A stretch of DNA of 64,000 bases from Cohnella zeiphila (GCF_014212055.1 NZ_JACJVO010000013.1:41308-105307), one strand, 5' to 3'. Shown: positions 49,712 through 59,594, counted from the stretch's first letter. The notes: generated by a model not told the origin, from the letters alone. Program-made: numbers and translations.

Positions 49712-50102
49712 CCGTCAAAGCTGCGCAAGGGAGCGGCCATCGTCGATGCGGCATTTGCTGTCTCGGCAAATGGCTGCCCTGCCGGCTTTGCGGCACATTC
49801 GTGCCGTTCAAGCATGCGAGCGTGCTCCCGTCGTCGCTCTCTCGCTAACGAATTTTAGCGATCTTATTCGGCGAAAAAGAGAGAGGTTTGCGTACTAACA
49901 AATCGGAGGAAGCTTATTTGTCCGTTTCATCCGGCAAACGGCCATCCTCCGCCTTCATAAGGTCTTCTCGTTTCGTTACGTTCGGCCCCTCCTGTTTTTC
50001 GCCGAAATAGCGCCGCTGGAATTCGTTAGCGCTCACGCTCGCTCTTCGGTGACTGCCTGCGTAACGCCGCCAGACCCAGATGAGCCATAGTTCACCGCGC
50101 CG
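49712..50102. other. Non-coding interval
   Basis: I see no gene. There are short dyads such as GCTAACGAATTTTAGC and several purine-rich stretches. The interval follows the rhamnosidase stop on the leftward strand and contains no clear terminator. Confidence 0.5.
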
Positions 50103-52988
50103 TTAAAGAGCCGCCAACTCCGCCAGTACGGCATCCATGACTCCGGATGACACGCGTGTCAAGCCATTTTCCGCGATCTGCTTCAAGGTGGACGTGCCCA
50201 TGAACTTCAGCATCGGCCCTTCGAACAGGTGAGGCAGATGCTTTCGCAGCACTTCCGCCGCCGCTTCGTCGTTCAGAACGTCGCACAGCACGGATTGTTC
50301 CGAATAAACGACCCGGAACAAATCTGCATTCTCGTAACGGAACGAGTAACTTCCCGAACCGACGGTCAGCGAGACGCCCCCCGCATGCTCTGCCGCGGAA
50401 TAGATTCCCTCTGCGGCGTCCCACGACCGGCCGCCTTCCGACAATTCGGAGAGCGTCGCCCCCTTCAGCTCGATGTCCGCGGCCGCGTTCGGCGGAATCG
50501 TCACCATCACCTCGATGCGGGGGCCGTCTACCTTCCAGCCGGATTCGATCCTTCCGTAGGGAGACAAGTGCGCCGCCGACGCGAACGAGAGCGACTTCGT
50601 CCCGAACTGCGGCGCGATCCGGACGCGTTTGAACGCGGGTACCGCGGGGTCCATGTCGAGCCCCGCTACCTTGCGATACAACCAGTCGCCGATCGCCCCG
50701 TACGCGTAATGGTTGAACGAGTTCATGTCGTCGCTCCAGAAAGAGCCGTCCGGCTTGATGCTGTCCCAGTGCTCCCAGATCGTCGTCGCTCCCTTGGACA
50801 CCGAATACAGCCAACCCGGATAGCTATCCTGCAGGAGCAGCCGGACTGCGGTGTCGTGGTAGCCGTGGTTCGACAGCACGAAGCACAAGTACGGCGTACC
50901 GACGAAGCCGGTCGTCAGGTGGTAGCCGTTCTCCACGATCAAGTCGTTCAGATCCTTCGCCACGCGAGGACGCACGCTCTCGTCTGCCAGCTCGAACATG
51001 AGCGTCAGCACATGCGCGGTCTGCGTCGGGGCCGCGACCCTTCCCGTCGCCGTAAGGAACTCTTCGCGGAACGCCCGAACGACCTGCCGGTGCAGCTCTC
51101 CGTACTTTTCTTCGTCCTCCCGATGACCAAGCGCTTTTGCCGCATCCCGAACGAGCCGGGACGAGTAAGCGTAATAGGCCGTTGCGATCAGCTCGCGCGG
51201 CGTCGCGCCGACGTAGCTGTCCTCCTTGGCGTCGAGGCCGAGCCAATCCCCAAAATGAAAGCCGGTGTTCCACAAAAACTCGTCGTCCCCTTGGGCGCGG
51301 ATATAGTCCACCCACGCTTTCATGCTGCCGTACTGCTCCGCGAGCAACCGCCGGTCGCCGTAATATTGGTACACGGTCCATGGGCAAACGACCGCGGCGT
51401 CTCCCCATGCGGCCGAGCTCGCTCCTCCGGCCACGTCGGGAACGACGAACGGCACGCCGCCGTCCGGATGCTGCTCCGCCCGCAGATCGCGAAGCCACTT
51501 CGTAAAGAACGGCCCGCCGTGAAAATTGAACAAAGCCGTGCTGATGAACACCTGCGCGTCTCCGGTCCAGCCGAGCCGCTCGTCGCGCTGCGGGCAGTCG
51601 GTCGGCACGTCCACGAAGTTGCCCCGCTGCCCCCACAGGATGTTGCTCTGCAGCCGATTGACGCGTTCATCCGACGTTACGAACGAGCCGGTCGGTTCCA
51701 TATCCGAATGAATCACTTCCCCGACGAACGCGTCCAGCGGCGGAGCGCCCCCGGGATACCCTTCCACTTTCACGTAACGGAAGCCCATGAACGTAAAGCG
51801 GGGCGCATACGTCTCCGTCCCTTCGCCTCTGGCCGTATAAACCGCGGTCTGCTTCGCCGGACGCAGGTTGCCGAAGTAAATATTGCCGTCCCGGTCCAGC
51901 ACCTCGGCGTGACGCAGCTCGATTCTCGTGCCGGCCGCAGCCTGCACGGTCATCCGCACGCGCCCCACCATGTTCTGCCCCATGTCGAGCACGTGATCGC
52001 CGGCCGGCGTCACGAAGGCGGACACCGGGCGGATCGTTTCCGTCACGCGCGTCGGCACGTTTTCCTGCGGCACGAGCACGTTCATCGGCAAATCCAGCGC
52101 TTCGGCGGCGGTCCAATCTGCGTCCTCGAACCCGCCCTCGCTCCAGCCGCCGCACTCCAGGCGGGCGTCGTACGATTCCCCGTGATAGATAGACGCGTAC
52201 AAGACCGGACTCGTCCGGCAGCGCCAAGAGGGGTCGGAGACGACGATCTCCTCCGTCCCGTCATCGTAACGCACGTGAAGCTGAATCAGCGCCGCTCTTC
52301 GTTCCCCATACCGGAAGTTCCGGCCCTCGAATCCCATGCCGCCGCGGTACCAGCCGTCCCCGAGATGAACGCCGAGCGCATTGGCGCCGGCCTGCAAGAA
52401 ATCCGTCACGTCGTACGTCTGATATTGAATGCGATACTGATAACTGGTCCAACCGGGAGCGAGCACGTCCTCCGATACCCGCCTGCCGTTCGCGTACAGC
52501 TCGTATGCCCCCGCCGCAGTTGCATATACGCGGGCGGACACGATCCCATCCTTCAGCTCGAACCGTTTGCGCAGCAGGAACGCGGCTTCCGCCTGCGGAT
52601 CGATTCCCGCCGCGTTCGGCGTGATCCAGGACGCCTGCCATTCTCCCGCGCCCAACATCGCCGTCTCGAACGAGGCGGCATCGCTCCAATCGGACTCGCG
52701 CCCCGCCGTATCCCATGCTTTTACCCGGAACGTATAACGGGTACGCGACTGAAGCGCGGGTCCGGCATATTCGACTTGAATGGACGTATCGCTCTCTCGC
52801 ACGCCGGAATCCCACACCGGCGACTCGAAACGTCCGTCCGCTCCGGCCACGACGATCCGATAGGCCTGCTGCAGCGTACCGCGCCGGTCCGAAACGAGCC
52901 GCCAGCCGAAACGGGGCGCTGCGGTCCCGAGCCCCAGGGGATTCGTGCGGTATTCGCAGGCGACGTCGGCCACTCTGAATTCGTTCAT
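50103..52988 (-). CDS. Alpha-L-rhamnosidase, classical GH78
   Basis: A 961-residue glycosidase. The N-terminal fibronectin-like domain starts EYRTNPLGLGTAAPRFGWRL, which is typical of GH78. Lectin-like beta domains (AYATAAGAYELYANGRRVSED) and the bacterial rhamnosidase N domain follow. The (alpha/alpha)6 barrel runs from about 420 to 770, and a C-terminal sandwich from about 780. The catalytic motif VPTDCPQRDERLGWTGDAQVF (near 460-480) carries the conserved Asp and Glu residues. There is no signal peptide, so it acts on imported rhamnosyl oligosaccharides. The ATG at 52988 is 8 bases from AGGAGG; a TTG at 53015 is less likely. It is the last gene of the YesMN-controlled importer operon. Confidence 0.94.
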   Translation of the reverse strand: MNEFRVADVACEYRTNPLGLGTAAPRFGWRLVSDRRGTLQQAYRIVVAGADGRFESPVWDSGVRESDTSIQVEYAGPALQSRTRYTFRVKAWDTAGRESDWSDAASFETAMLGAGEWQASWITPNAAGIDPQAEAAFLLRKRFELKDGIVSARVYATAAGAYELYANGRRVSEDVLAPGWTSYQYRIQYQTYDVTDFLQAGANALGVHLGDGWYRGGMGFEGRNFRYGERRAALIQLHVRYDDGTEEIVVSDPSWRCRTSPVLYASIYHGESYDARLECGGWSEGGFEDADWTAAEALDLPMNVLVPQENVPTRVTETIRPVSAFVTPAGDHVLDMGQNMVGRVRMTVQAAAGTRIELRHAEVLDRDGNIYFGNLRPAKQTAVYTARGEGTETYAPRFTFMGFRYVKVEGYPGGAPPLDAFVGEVIHSDMEPTGSFVTSDERVNRLQSNILWGQRGNFVDVPTDCPQRDERLGWTGDAQVFISTALFNFHGGPFFTKWLRDLRAEQHPDGGVPFVVPDVAGGASSAAWGDAAVVCPWTVYQYYGDRRLLAEQYGSMKAWVDYIRAQGDDEFLWNTGFHFGDWLGLDAKEDSYVGATPRELIATAYYAYSSRLVRDAAKALGHREDEEKYGELHRQVVRAFREEFLTATGRVAAPTQTAHVLTLMFELADESVRPRVAKDLNDLIVENGYHLTTGFVGTPYLCFVLSNHGYHDTAVRLLLQDSYPGWLYSVSKGATTIWEHWDSIKPDGSFWSDDMNSFNHYAYGAIGDWLYRKVAGLDMDPAVPAFKRVRIAPQFGTKSLSFASAAHLSPYGRIESGWKVDGPRIEVMVTIPPNAAADIELKGATLSELSEGGRSWDAAEGIYSAAEHAGGVSLTVGSGSYSFRYENADLFRVVYSEQSVLCDVLNDEAAAEVLRKHLPHLFEGPMLKFMGTSTLKQIAENGLTRVSSGVMDAVLAELAAL

Positions 52989-53021
52989 CCCATTCTCCTC
53001 CTCATGATGACGCAAGCCGGT

Positions 53022-53852
53022 TCAGCCTTTGACCGAACCGGTCGTCATGCCGGCCACGATTTTTTTATTGAAAAAAATAAACAATACCAGCGGCGGAATC
53101 GTAATCAGCAAAATGTCGGTGAACAGCAGATTCCACTGCGAGATGAATTGGCTTGTGAAGTTGTACAGCGTCAACTGCACGGTGACGTTCTTGGAGCCGG
53201 GAAAAAAGTACAGCGGGTTGGTAAAGTCGTTGAAGATGGCCACCGCCTGCGTGACGATGATCGTCGCGGTCACCGGCTTCAGCAGCGGGAAGATGATCGT
53301 GAAGAACAGCCGGTAGCCGCCGTAGCCGTCCACGACCGCCGCTTCGTCGATATCGCGAGGGATCGCGGCCATGAAGCCGCGGTAGAGCATGACGCAGAAC
53401 GGAAATCCGAGCGCGACCTCGACCAGCACGAGACCGGTCATCGTTTTGAACAGATGGATCTCGTCGAGCACCCAGATCGTCGGCACGATCGCCGGAGGAA
53501 TGATCAGGCCGGCGAGCACGAAGAAGCTGATCCATGGAGTCGCTTTGTCCTTACGGCGCTGCATGACGAAGGCGGCCATCGAGCAGACGACGACCATCGC
53601 CGCCAGCGACAGCACCGTGAGCGCGGAGCTGTTCCAGAAAGCTCGCAGCAGCATGTGGTCGCGGAAGGCGACGACGTCCTTGATGTTTTGCCACAGCTGG
53701 ATTTTCGCGGGCCATTTCAAGCTCATATCGGACGCTTCCTTGGCGCTCTTCATCGCGGTCACCAGCACGAAGTACAGCGGAACCCAGAAGAGGACGGCGC
53801 TCGCCAGCACGGCGGCCGCTTCGATCCCGACCTTACGCAGACGGCGGCTCAT
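53022..53852 (-). CDS. Carbohydrate ABC importer permease, MalG type
   Basis: A 276-residue CUT1 permease with six helices. The ATPase-docking loop is IPRDIDEAAVVDGYGGYRLFFTIIFPLL (about 160-190) and the end is FFNKKIVAGMTTGSVKG, as usual. GGAGGTGG precedes the start, which overlaps the stop of the partner permease gene (ATGA). With that protein it forms the pore for a rhamnose-containing oligosaccharide, judged by the adjacent GH78 gene. Confidence 0.93.
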   Translation of the reverse strand: MSRRLRKVGIEAAAVLASAVLFWVPLYFVLVTAMKSAKEASDMSLKWPAKIQLWQNIKDVVAFRDHMLLRAFWNSSALTVLSLAAMVVVCSMAAFVMQRRKDKATPWISFFVLAGLIIPPAIVPTIWVLDEIHLFKTMTGLVLVEVALGFPFCVMLYRGFMAAIPRDIDEAAVVDGYGGYRLFFTIIFPLLKPVTATIIVTQAVAIFNDFTNPLYFFPGSKNVTVQLTLYNFTSQFISQWNLLFTDILLITIPPLVLFIFFNKKIVAGMTTGSVKG

Positions 53853-54715
53853 AGGTCCACCTCCGTACGCGTCAAATAACGGGACAGCGGGTAAACGATG
53901 GCGGTGACGAACAGGAACAGAATGACGTTGCCCGCCGTCGCGAGCCCGTAAAAGCCGCCTTGATACTGCTTATAAATGATCGAGGCGATCACGTCGGTCG
54001 CGAAGCCCGGGCCGCCCTTGGTCATCGACCAGATGAGGTCGAACGACCGCAGCCCGCCGATGAACGAGAGGATGATGACCGCGTTCGTGGCCGGGCGGCT
54101 CAGAGGGACGATGATGTTCCAGAACTTGTTCCAGGCGTTCCCTCCGTCGATCTGAAGCGCTTCGTGATATTCCTCGGGAATGGCCATAATGCCGGCGATA
54201 AAAATGACGGTGGCCAGGCCGACGCCTTTCCATATGTCTACGAACGCCACCGACAGCAGCGCGATCCGCGTGTCCCCGAGCCAGTCCGGTCCTTCAATTC
54301 CGAGCTGCGCCAGAGCCTGGTTGAGCAGCCCCATGGTCGGATGCATCATCATGCTGAAGGCGATGCCGACGGCGATCGTGCTGACGAGCGTCGGGAAGAA
54401 AACGACGGAGCGAAGATAGCTCTTGGTCCGGATCTTGCCCGTCAGGAACACGCCGAGCAGCAGGCCGAAGACCACTTTCATGGAACTGGTGACGGCCGCG
54501 TAGATGAGCGTGTTTTTGAAGCCGATGGTCAAGGACGGCTCCTCGAAAAAGGTGCGGAAGTTCTGCAGCCCGATAAAATCCCAATCCTGCAGCGTCCATC
54601 GGGTCAGGCTGAAGAAGAAGGACATGACGGTCGGCACGATGAAAATGACGATGTAGACGATGGCCGCGGGCAGCAGAAATTTGTAGGTGTAAATCCGTTT
54701 GAACACTTTGGTCAT
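53849..54715 (-). CDS. Carbohydrate ABC importer permease, MalF type
   Basis: A 288-residue CUT1 permease with six helices and the docking loop IPEEYHEALQIDGGNAWNKFWNIIVPL (about 185-210). The ATG at 54715 has GGGAGGG 6 bases ahead and starts MTKVFKRIYTYKFLLPA, the usual N terminus. Unlike the permease at 33558 it has no extra domain. It follows the binding-protein gene across a hairpin and overlaps the MalG-type gene. Confidence 0.93.
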   Translation of the reverse strand: MTKVFKRIYTYKFLLPAAIVYIVIFIVPTVMSFFFSLTRWTLQDWDFIGLQNFRTFFEEPSLTIGFKNTLIYAAVTSSMKVVFGLLLGVFLTGKIRTKSYLRSVVFFPTLVSTIAVGIAFSMMMHPTMGLLNQALAQLGIEGPDWLGDTRIALLSVAFVDIWKGVGLATVIFIAGIMAIPEEYHEALQIDGGNAWNKFWNIIVPLSRPATNAVIILSFIGGLRSFDLIWSMTKGGPGFATDVIASIIYKQYQGGFYGLATAGNVILFLFVTAIVYPLSRYLTRTEVDL

Positions 54716-54745
54716 TCCGATCCCTCCCGATTCGCGGCGAAGCGG

Positions 54746-54774
54746 ACGGCCCTGCGCGGGTTCGGCAGGGCCGT
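54746..54774 (-). other. Intercistronic stem-loop between binding protein and permease
   Basis: ACGGCCCTGC and GCAGGGCCGT form a perfect 10-bp stem with a nine-base loop, directly after the binding-protein stop. No T run follows. It parallels the 15-bp stem-loop at 35536 in the other sugar operon and probably stabilises the binding-protein message. Confidence 0.78.
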
Positions 54775-54782
54775 TCTTCCGT

Positions 54783-56198
54783 TTACCAGCCTGCAAGTCC
54801 GAGCTGCTGCGCTTGCTTCTTGACGTCCTGGTCGTACAGGGCGGCAGCGTCCGCCGCCTTCCGCTTGCCGGAGCCGACCTCGACCGTGATCTGCTCGAGG
54901 CTCGGGCCTTTGACCGGAGACAGGAATTCCAGCGCGGGCGCCGTCATGCCGGACGTCTCGAAGTACGGAAGCATGTCTTTGATGACCTGAGGGGTGTCAT
55001 CCGGCAGCGTCGCTCCCTTGATCACGTAAGGACCGGACGGTTGGGACACCTTGGCCATGACGGCCGTACCTTCCGTCGAAGCGACGAAATCGACGAACTT
55101 CTTCGCCTCCTCGAGATGCGGGCTGTTCTTGTAAATGTAGGCGGCGCCCGGCATCCAGACCGTCAGTCCGTTCTGGTCCGGGCTGTCGCCCGGCTGCGCG
55201 AAGAAGCCGATATCTCCGATCTGGTCGGGATTGTTCTGAAGGAGGGCCGATACGGCGTTCGACAGCATCGGATAGTGCGCTCCCTTACCTTCGGCCAGCA
55301 TCTTGAGGCCGGCGTCGTAAGTCGCCGCCAGATAATCTTTGTTATAATAGCCGACGGTCTCTTCCTGCTTCTGGAAGCTGCGGAGGGCGGCCGGCGTCGT
55401 GGCGTACTTCGCCTTGTTCGCCGTGTAGTCGGCGGCGAAAGTCGGGTCCTGAGCCTGCACGTTGAAGTAATCGGCCAGTACGATCAGCTGGGAAGTCCAC
55501 GTGTCCTTGTAGGTGCCGATCATCGCCGTCATGCCCGCGTCCTTGATTTTTTTGTTGTTGTCCATCAGCTCCGCCCACGTTTTGGGCACCGACAGACCGA
55601 GCTGGGCGTAGATCTTCTTGTTGTAAAACCAGCCGCCGCCCATCGTGGACCCGACCGGGGCGCCATATACTTTGCCGTTGAGCGTGACGGTCGATTTGAA
55701 CGAATCGAGAACGTTCGCCTGGAACGGTTCGTTTGTCATGTCCAGCAAATTTTGCTCCGGGTTCAACGCCTGCATGAGCGAGCCGGAGTTGTAGAAGAAG
55801 ACGTCGTTCATGTCCCCGGTGGCCAGGCGCGTTTTCACGAAGTTATCCCCTTCGCTGCCCTGCGGGCGAGTCTCTTGTTCGACTTTGATGTTCGGGTATT
55901 TAGCTTCGAACGCATCGATCAGCGCTTTGGCGGTCGCCACCCCATCTTGAGAGTTGTCTGACAGAAGCGAAATGGTCACTTTCTCTTTCGGCTCCTCGGA
56001 TGCGGAGGCGCCGGAAGAAGGAGATGCGCTGCCGGAAGCCGGCTGGCTCGCGCTAGCGGACGATGGAGCGGATGAAGCGGATGAAGTTGACGAAGCGTTC
56101 CCTGCGTTGTTCGAAGACCCGCTTCCGCAGGCCGCGAGCAGGCCGGAGAGAAGCGCGACGCCGGACAGCACGGCCAAAGCTTTGTTCGGTTGGCTCAT
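54783..56198 (-). CDS. Sugar-binding lipoprotein (CUT1 solute-binding protein)
   Basis: A 471-residue extracellular binding protein with lipobox LLAACGS (Cys about 25), a Ser/Ala/Pro linker to about 68, and a CUT1 binding domain starting KVTISLLSDNSQDG. NVQAQDPTF, GAAYIYKNSPHLEEAKKFVDFVAS and the C-terminal end are ordinary for the family. GGGGGA precedes the ATG. It lies 143 bases after the YesN gene and heads the transport unit; that gap carries a cre-like site. The GH78 neighbour suggests rhamnosylated oligosaccharides as ligand. Confidence 0.93.
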   Translation of the reverse strand: MSQPNKALAVLSGVALLSGLLAACGSGSSNNAGNASSTSSASSAPSSASASQPASGSASPSSGASASEEPKEKVTISLLSDNSQDGVATAKALIDAFEAKYPNIKVEQETRPQGSEGDNFVKTRLATGDMNDVFFYNSGSLMQALNPEQNLLDMTNEPFQANVLDSFKSTVTLNGKVYGAPVGSTMGGGWFYNKKIYAQLGLSVPKTWAELMDNNKKIKDAGMTAMIGTYKDTWTSQLIVLADYFNVQAQDPTFAADYTANKAKYATTPAALRSFQKQEETVGYYNKDYLAATYDAGLKMLAEGKGAHYPMLSNAVSALLQNNPDQIGDIGFFAQPGDSPDQNGLTVWMPGAAYIYKNSPHLEEAKKFVDFVASTEGTAVMAKVSQPSGPYVIKGATLPDDTPQVIKDMLPYFETSGMTAPALEFLSPVKGPSLEQITVEVGSGKRKAADAAALYDQDVKKQAQQLGLAGW

Positions 56199-56267
56199 TC
56201 GGTTGGTCCCCCTGATTTTCGGATTGGAGAGAGGAAAGGGCCCGGGTACCCTACGCCTTCATTTTAT

Positions 56268-56282
56268 CGGAAAGCGCATTCA
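56268..56282 (-). promoter_or_regulatory. cre-like site upstream of the second sugar-binding gene
   Basis: CGGAAAGCGCATTCA matches the CcpA consensus at 13 of 15 positions, 70-84 bases ahead of the start codon. A TAAAAT box lies beside it on the leftward strand, but the -35 is poor. Confidence 0.4.
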
Positions 56283-56341
56283 CCGGAAGCGCCACATTCT
56301 TTTGATGCCGGTTCCGTTTTTTTTGGATGCGCGGACCGCGG

Positions 56342-57826
56342 CTAATCCGAGTTTTTGAATTGGCCGGGCGTCCGTCCCGTATGCTTCTTGAACACTTCCG
56401 TAAAATGGCGGTGCGTCAAATAGCCCACCTTCTCGCTGACCTCGCATACCTTGAGCCCTTTGCGAAGCAGCGTCTTCGCCATCTCCATCCGATACCGTGT
56501 CAAATACTTGATATACGTCTCGCCCATCACTTCCTTGAACAGCACGCTCAAATACGTCGCGTTGAGGCCGACATGGTCGGCCGCCTCCTGCAGGGAAACG
56601 TCCCGCGTTACGTTCCGTTCAATGTAAAGCCGAGCCTGTTCCACCGCCGCGTGCTTGTTCCGCTCGCGCTCCTTAAGCGCCTGTTCCGCGATCGCTTCGA
56701 TCTGCGCCCGGAACCAGTCCGGCAGGACGCCTCGCGCCGCCGCCTCCCGGATCTCGACGTGAGGCATGGAGAGGTCGCGCGAAGCCGGAACGGACGGCTC
56801 CCCATGCTCCTTGGCGGCTTCCGCCGTCAGATAGATCAGCCTCAGCATCTCGCGCTCGGCCAGCTCGGGATTCATCTTCGCCGAACGGATGTAATCCAGG
56901 AAGAGGTCGACCTGGTCCAGGAGCAGCGTCTTGTTGCCCGACCGCATGCTCAGGACGATCGCTTCCTCGCGCTCCGACAAGGCGTCCGGCGACGCGAACC
57001 GCTCGCCCAGCTCGCCGAATCGAACGACTCCCTTGACCCGCAGGAACAGGGCCGACTTCAGCGCCCGGCGCGCTTCGTTCAAGCTGCGCGGCGCATCCCC
57101 CGCCTCGCGGTACGTACCGCCGACGCCTACGGCTATACCCGCGGTCTCAAGATCGCCGGCGACGTCGTCCCAATACGCATGGGGCAATTCCATCAAGTGA
57201 AAGACGACGGCCAGCTTCTCGAAGTCGCCTGCGACCGGAACGACGCGATAGGCGGGATGCTCCGGCAAGCCGAACGCTTCCGCCGCGGCCATCGCCGTGA
57301 CGCCGATTACGAGGTCCGCTTCCGGTCCGAAGCAGTCCCGCCACTTGGCTTCCGCTTCCCCGCCGTGCATCGCCAGCTCCCAGACGGCCTTCTCGAGCAG
57401 CTCTTGTCGGCTGTCCGACCACTTGCGCTCCAGCTCCCGCAAGTGCTCCCGCTTGCCGATCCGTCCCAGCGCCTGGCGAAGCGCCCGCTCGATGCCGATC
57501 TCCGTGATCGGCTTCTCCACGTAATCGGCGACCCCGAGCTGAATGGCTCGCTTGACGTATTCGAATTCGTTAAATCCGCTGAATACGATGCAGCACGTGT
57601 CCGGGGCTTCCTCCAGAATCTCCTCGATCAGCTGCAGACCGTCTTTTCCCGGCATGCGAATATCGGTCAGCACGATGTCCGGCCGCTTCTCCCGGAACGT
57701 CGCCAGCGCCGACAAGCCGTCTCCGGCCGTGCCGGCCAGCTCGATCCCTAGTCCTCGCCAATCGACCAAAGCGCCAAGAGCCTCCAGCACGATGTACTCG
57801 TCGTCGAACAGAACCGCCTTAAGCAT
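56342..57826 (-). CDS. yesN: YesN-type response regulator with AraC domain
   Basis: A 494-residue regulator. The N-terminal receiver (1-120) has the phosphoacceptor in IVLTDIRMPGKDG (Asp about 55) and Lys in YVEKPITE. A central region (about 150-380) has no known motif. The C-terminal AraC helix-turn-helix pair (about 390-490) contains SLQEAADHVGLNATYLSVLFKE and VCEVSEKVGYLTHRHFTEVFKKHTGRTPGQF. Its start overlaps the end of the kinase gene, so the two are co-translated. It probably activates the adjacent importer and rhamnosidase genes in response to the extracellular sugar. Confidence 0.94.
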   Translation of the reverse strand: MLKAVLFDDEYIVLEALGALVDWRGLGIELAGTAGDGLSALATFREKRPDIVLTDIRMPGKDGLQLIEEILEEAPDTCCIVFSGFNEFEYVKRAIQLGVADYVEKPITEIGIERALRQALGRIGKREHLRELERKWSDSRQELLEKAVWELAMHGGEAEAKWRDCFGPEADLVIGVTAMAAAEAFGLPEHPAYRVVPVAGDFEKLAVVFHLMELPHAYWDDVAGDLETAGIAVGVGGTYREAGDAPRSLNEARRALKSALFLRVKGVVRFGELGERFASPDALSEREEAIVLSMRSGNKTLLLDQVDLFLDYIRSAKMNPELAEREMLRLIYLTAEAAKEHGEPSVPASRDLSMPHVEIREAAARGVLPDWFRAQIEAIAEQALKERERNKHAAVEQARLYIERNVTRDVSLQEAADHVGLNATYLSVLFKEVMGETYIKYLTRYRMEMAKTLLRKGLKVCEVSEKVGYLTHRHFTEVFKKHTGRTPGQFKNSD

Positions 57827-59594
57827 TCTTCCTCACCTCTTCCGCGAACGGTTTGATGCGAATTTCGATGCGGGTGCCCCGTCCCGGCCGGCTGCTCACG
57901 AGGAACGAGCTCGAAGGCCCGTAATACAATGTCAGCCGCTCGCGGACGTTGCGAAGACCGTATCCCTGCTCCGTTTGAAGGACGTCATCCATGCCGACGC
58001 CGTCGTCTTCCACGGCGAAAAACAGGAAGTCGCCGTCTCTGCGCCCCTCGATCCGGACGCTCCCCTCCCCGACTTTCGGCTCCAATCCATGATAGATGGC
58101 ATTCTCGACCAACGGCTGAAGGACGAGCTTGAGCATCTCGAATCCGAGAACGCCGGGATCGACATCGGCCTCGTAACGGAAACGCCCGTTATAGCGGATG
58201 TTCTGAATCGTCATGTAATGCTCGATATGCTTTAATTCCTTGAACACCGGAATCGTCTCCCGCCCTTTGTTCAGGCTGAGCTTGAAGCTCTCGGACAAGG
58301 CGAGCGCCATCGCCGCCGCTTCTTCCGTTCTATGCAGCCTGGCCATCAAATAGATCGAGTCCAGCGTGTTGTACAGAAAGTGCGGCTTGATCTGCGCCTG
58401 CAGCGCGCGGAGCTCGGCCTCCCGCTCCTTCAGCTCCGAATGGAACAGGCGGGCGTCCAGTTCCTGATTTTCCAGCGCCATCCGCTTGAACGTCTCGCCG
58501 ATCGCGCCGACCTCGTCCTCCTGGAAGGTGCCGCCGATCTCGCGCGAGCCTTTGTTCCATTCGATCATCATTTTTTTCAGCTGCAGCAAGGGGCGCGTGA
58601 TGCTTCCGGACACGACGAAGGAAATGGCGAGCGCGACGAGGGCGAGCGCGGAGGCGATCCAAGCGGTCGCCGTTCCGATCCGGCTCGATTGCTGGAGCAG
58701 CCGGCTTTTCCGAATCAGGTGGACGAACGTCCACTGCGTGGTTTGATTGCGGAATTCGCTGATCAGGTACCCTTGCTTCTCGAGGTTCCCGATCATCTGC
58801 TGCAGGCTTCCGGCGGCGATGGGCGGGCTCGTCCGGTTGGGTTCGGGGTAAACAATCCGCGCCGGGTCGGACGATGAATCGATGGCCAGGAACGATCCGT
58901 TGTCCTCGCTTCCGTTAAAGACGCTTCCGAACATCGACTTGGACAAGTTCGTCACGAGCAGTCCGATCGGCTTCCCCTCCGGGCTCTCCGAATCGCGAAA
59001 CAGCTTGACGGCAGAGAAGGAGTCGGCGTTGTCCCCCAGCACGTTATACGGGAAAAACACGACCCGGCCTTGCGCCTCGACCGCTTGCCGGTACCAGTCG
59101 GACTGCTCGACCGCTTCCTTCTTGTTCGGGATCTCGTACTTTCCGGCGTCGTCCGACCTCCCCCAGCAATAGGTCTGATAGTGCAGGTCGAAGACGCACA
59201 AGGAATCCATGTAGCGCGTATCGAACGAGTTGCTGTTGATGATCCGCTGCAGCCGGTTGATCGTGAGCCTGTTCATCTCGCTTCGTTCCTCGCTGGTCTT
59301 GATCTCGCTCTCTCGCAGGTCGTTGCGGATCTCGTCGTTCAGGACGATGAACCGGTTCAAGTTGACGATGCTTCGAAGCAGCAGATCCGCGACTTCGCTG
59401 GACGTTTGCAGGTGGTCGTTGTTCGTCTTCGTGTTGTTGTCCATGAGCGTATCCCGGGCGATATTGAACGACACGTACCCGAGCAGGAACAGCGGCGGCA
59501 GGGAGAGCAGGATCATCGCGGCGAAAAAGCGGCTGCGCACTTTGCGGAAACGGAATCGGCTGATCAGCTTGCGGAATCGGATTCGGCCGGCCAT
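57819..59594 (-). CDS. yesM: YesM-type sensor histidine kinase
   Basis: A 591-residue membrane kinase. Two helices (about 22-42 and 300-322) flank an extracellular sensor domain of about 255 residues. They are followed by HAMP (about 325-375) and a kinase core with the phosphoacceptor in LQAQIKPHFLYNTLDSIYLMARLH (about 395-418). The ATPase part includes LVLQPLVENAIYHGLEPK and VEDDGVGMDD, then GYGLRNVRERLTLYYG. GGGAGGG precedes the ATG. A hairpin AAGCGGCC/GGCCGCTT lies in its leader (59620-59651). It is coupled to YesN and senses either free sugar or a binding protein. Confidence 0.94.
   Translation of the reverse strand: MAGRIRFRKLISRFRFRKVRSRFFAAMILLSLPPLFLLGYVSFNIARDTLMDNNTKTNNDHLQTSSEVADLLLRSIVNLNRFIVLNDEIRNDLRESEIKTSEERSEMNRLTINRLQRIINSNSFDTRYMDSLCVFDLHYQTYCWGRSDDAGKYEIPNKKEAVEQSDWYRQAVEAQGRVVFFPYNVLGDNADSFSAVKLFRDSESPEGKPIGLLVTNLSKSMFGSVFNGSEDNGSFLAIDSSSDPARIVYPEPNRTSPPIAAGSLQQMIGNLEKQGYLISEFRNQTTQWTFVHLIRKSRLLQQSSRIGTATAWIASALALVALAISFVVSGSITRPLLQLKKMMIEWNKGSREIGGTFQEDEVGAIGETFKRMALENQELDARLFHSELKEREAELRALQAQIKPHFLYNTLDSIYLMARLHRTEEAAAMALALSESFKLSLNKGRETIPVFKELKHIEHYMTIQNIRYNGRFRYEADVDPGVLGFEMLKLVLQPLVENAIYHGLEPKVGEGSVRIEGRRDGDFLFFAVEDDGVGMDDVLQTEQGYGLRNVRERLTLYYGPSSSFLVSSRPGRGTRIEIRIKPFAEEVRKNA

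Noticed and set aside
50229..53879. Long rightward open frame opposite the GH78 gene
   Set aside because: Mirror of the rhamnosidase and permease coding strand; arginine-rich and without motifs.
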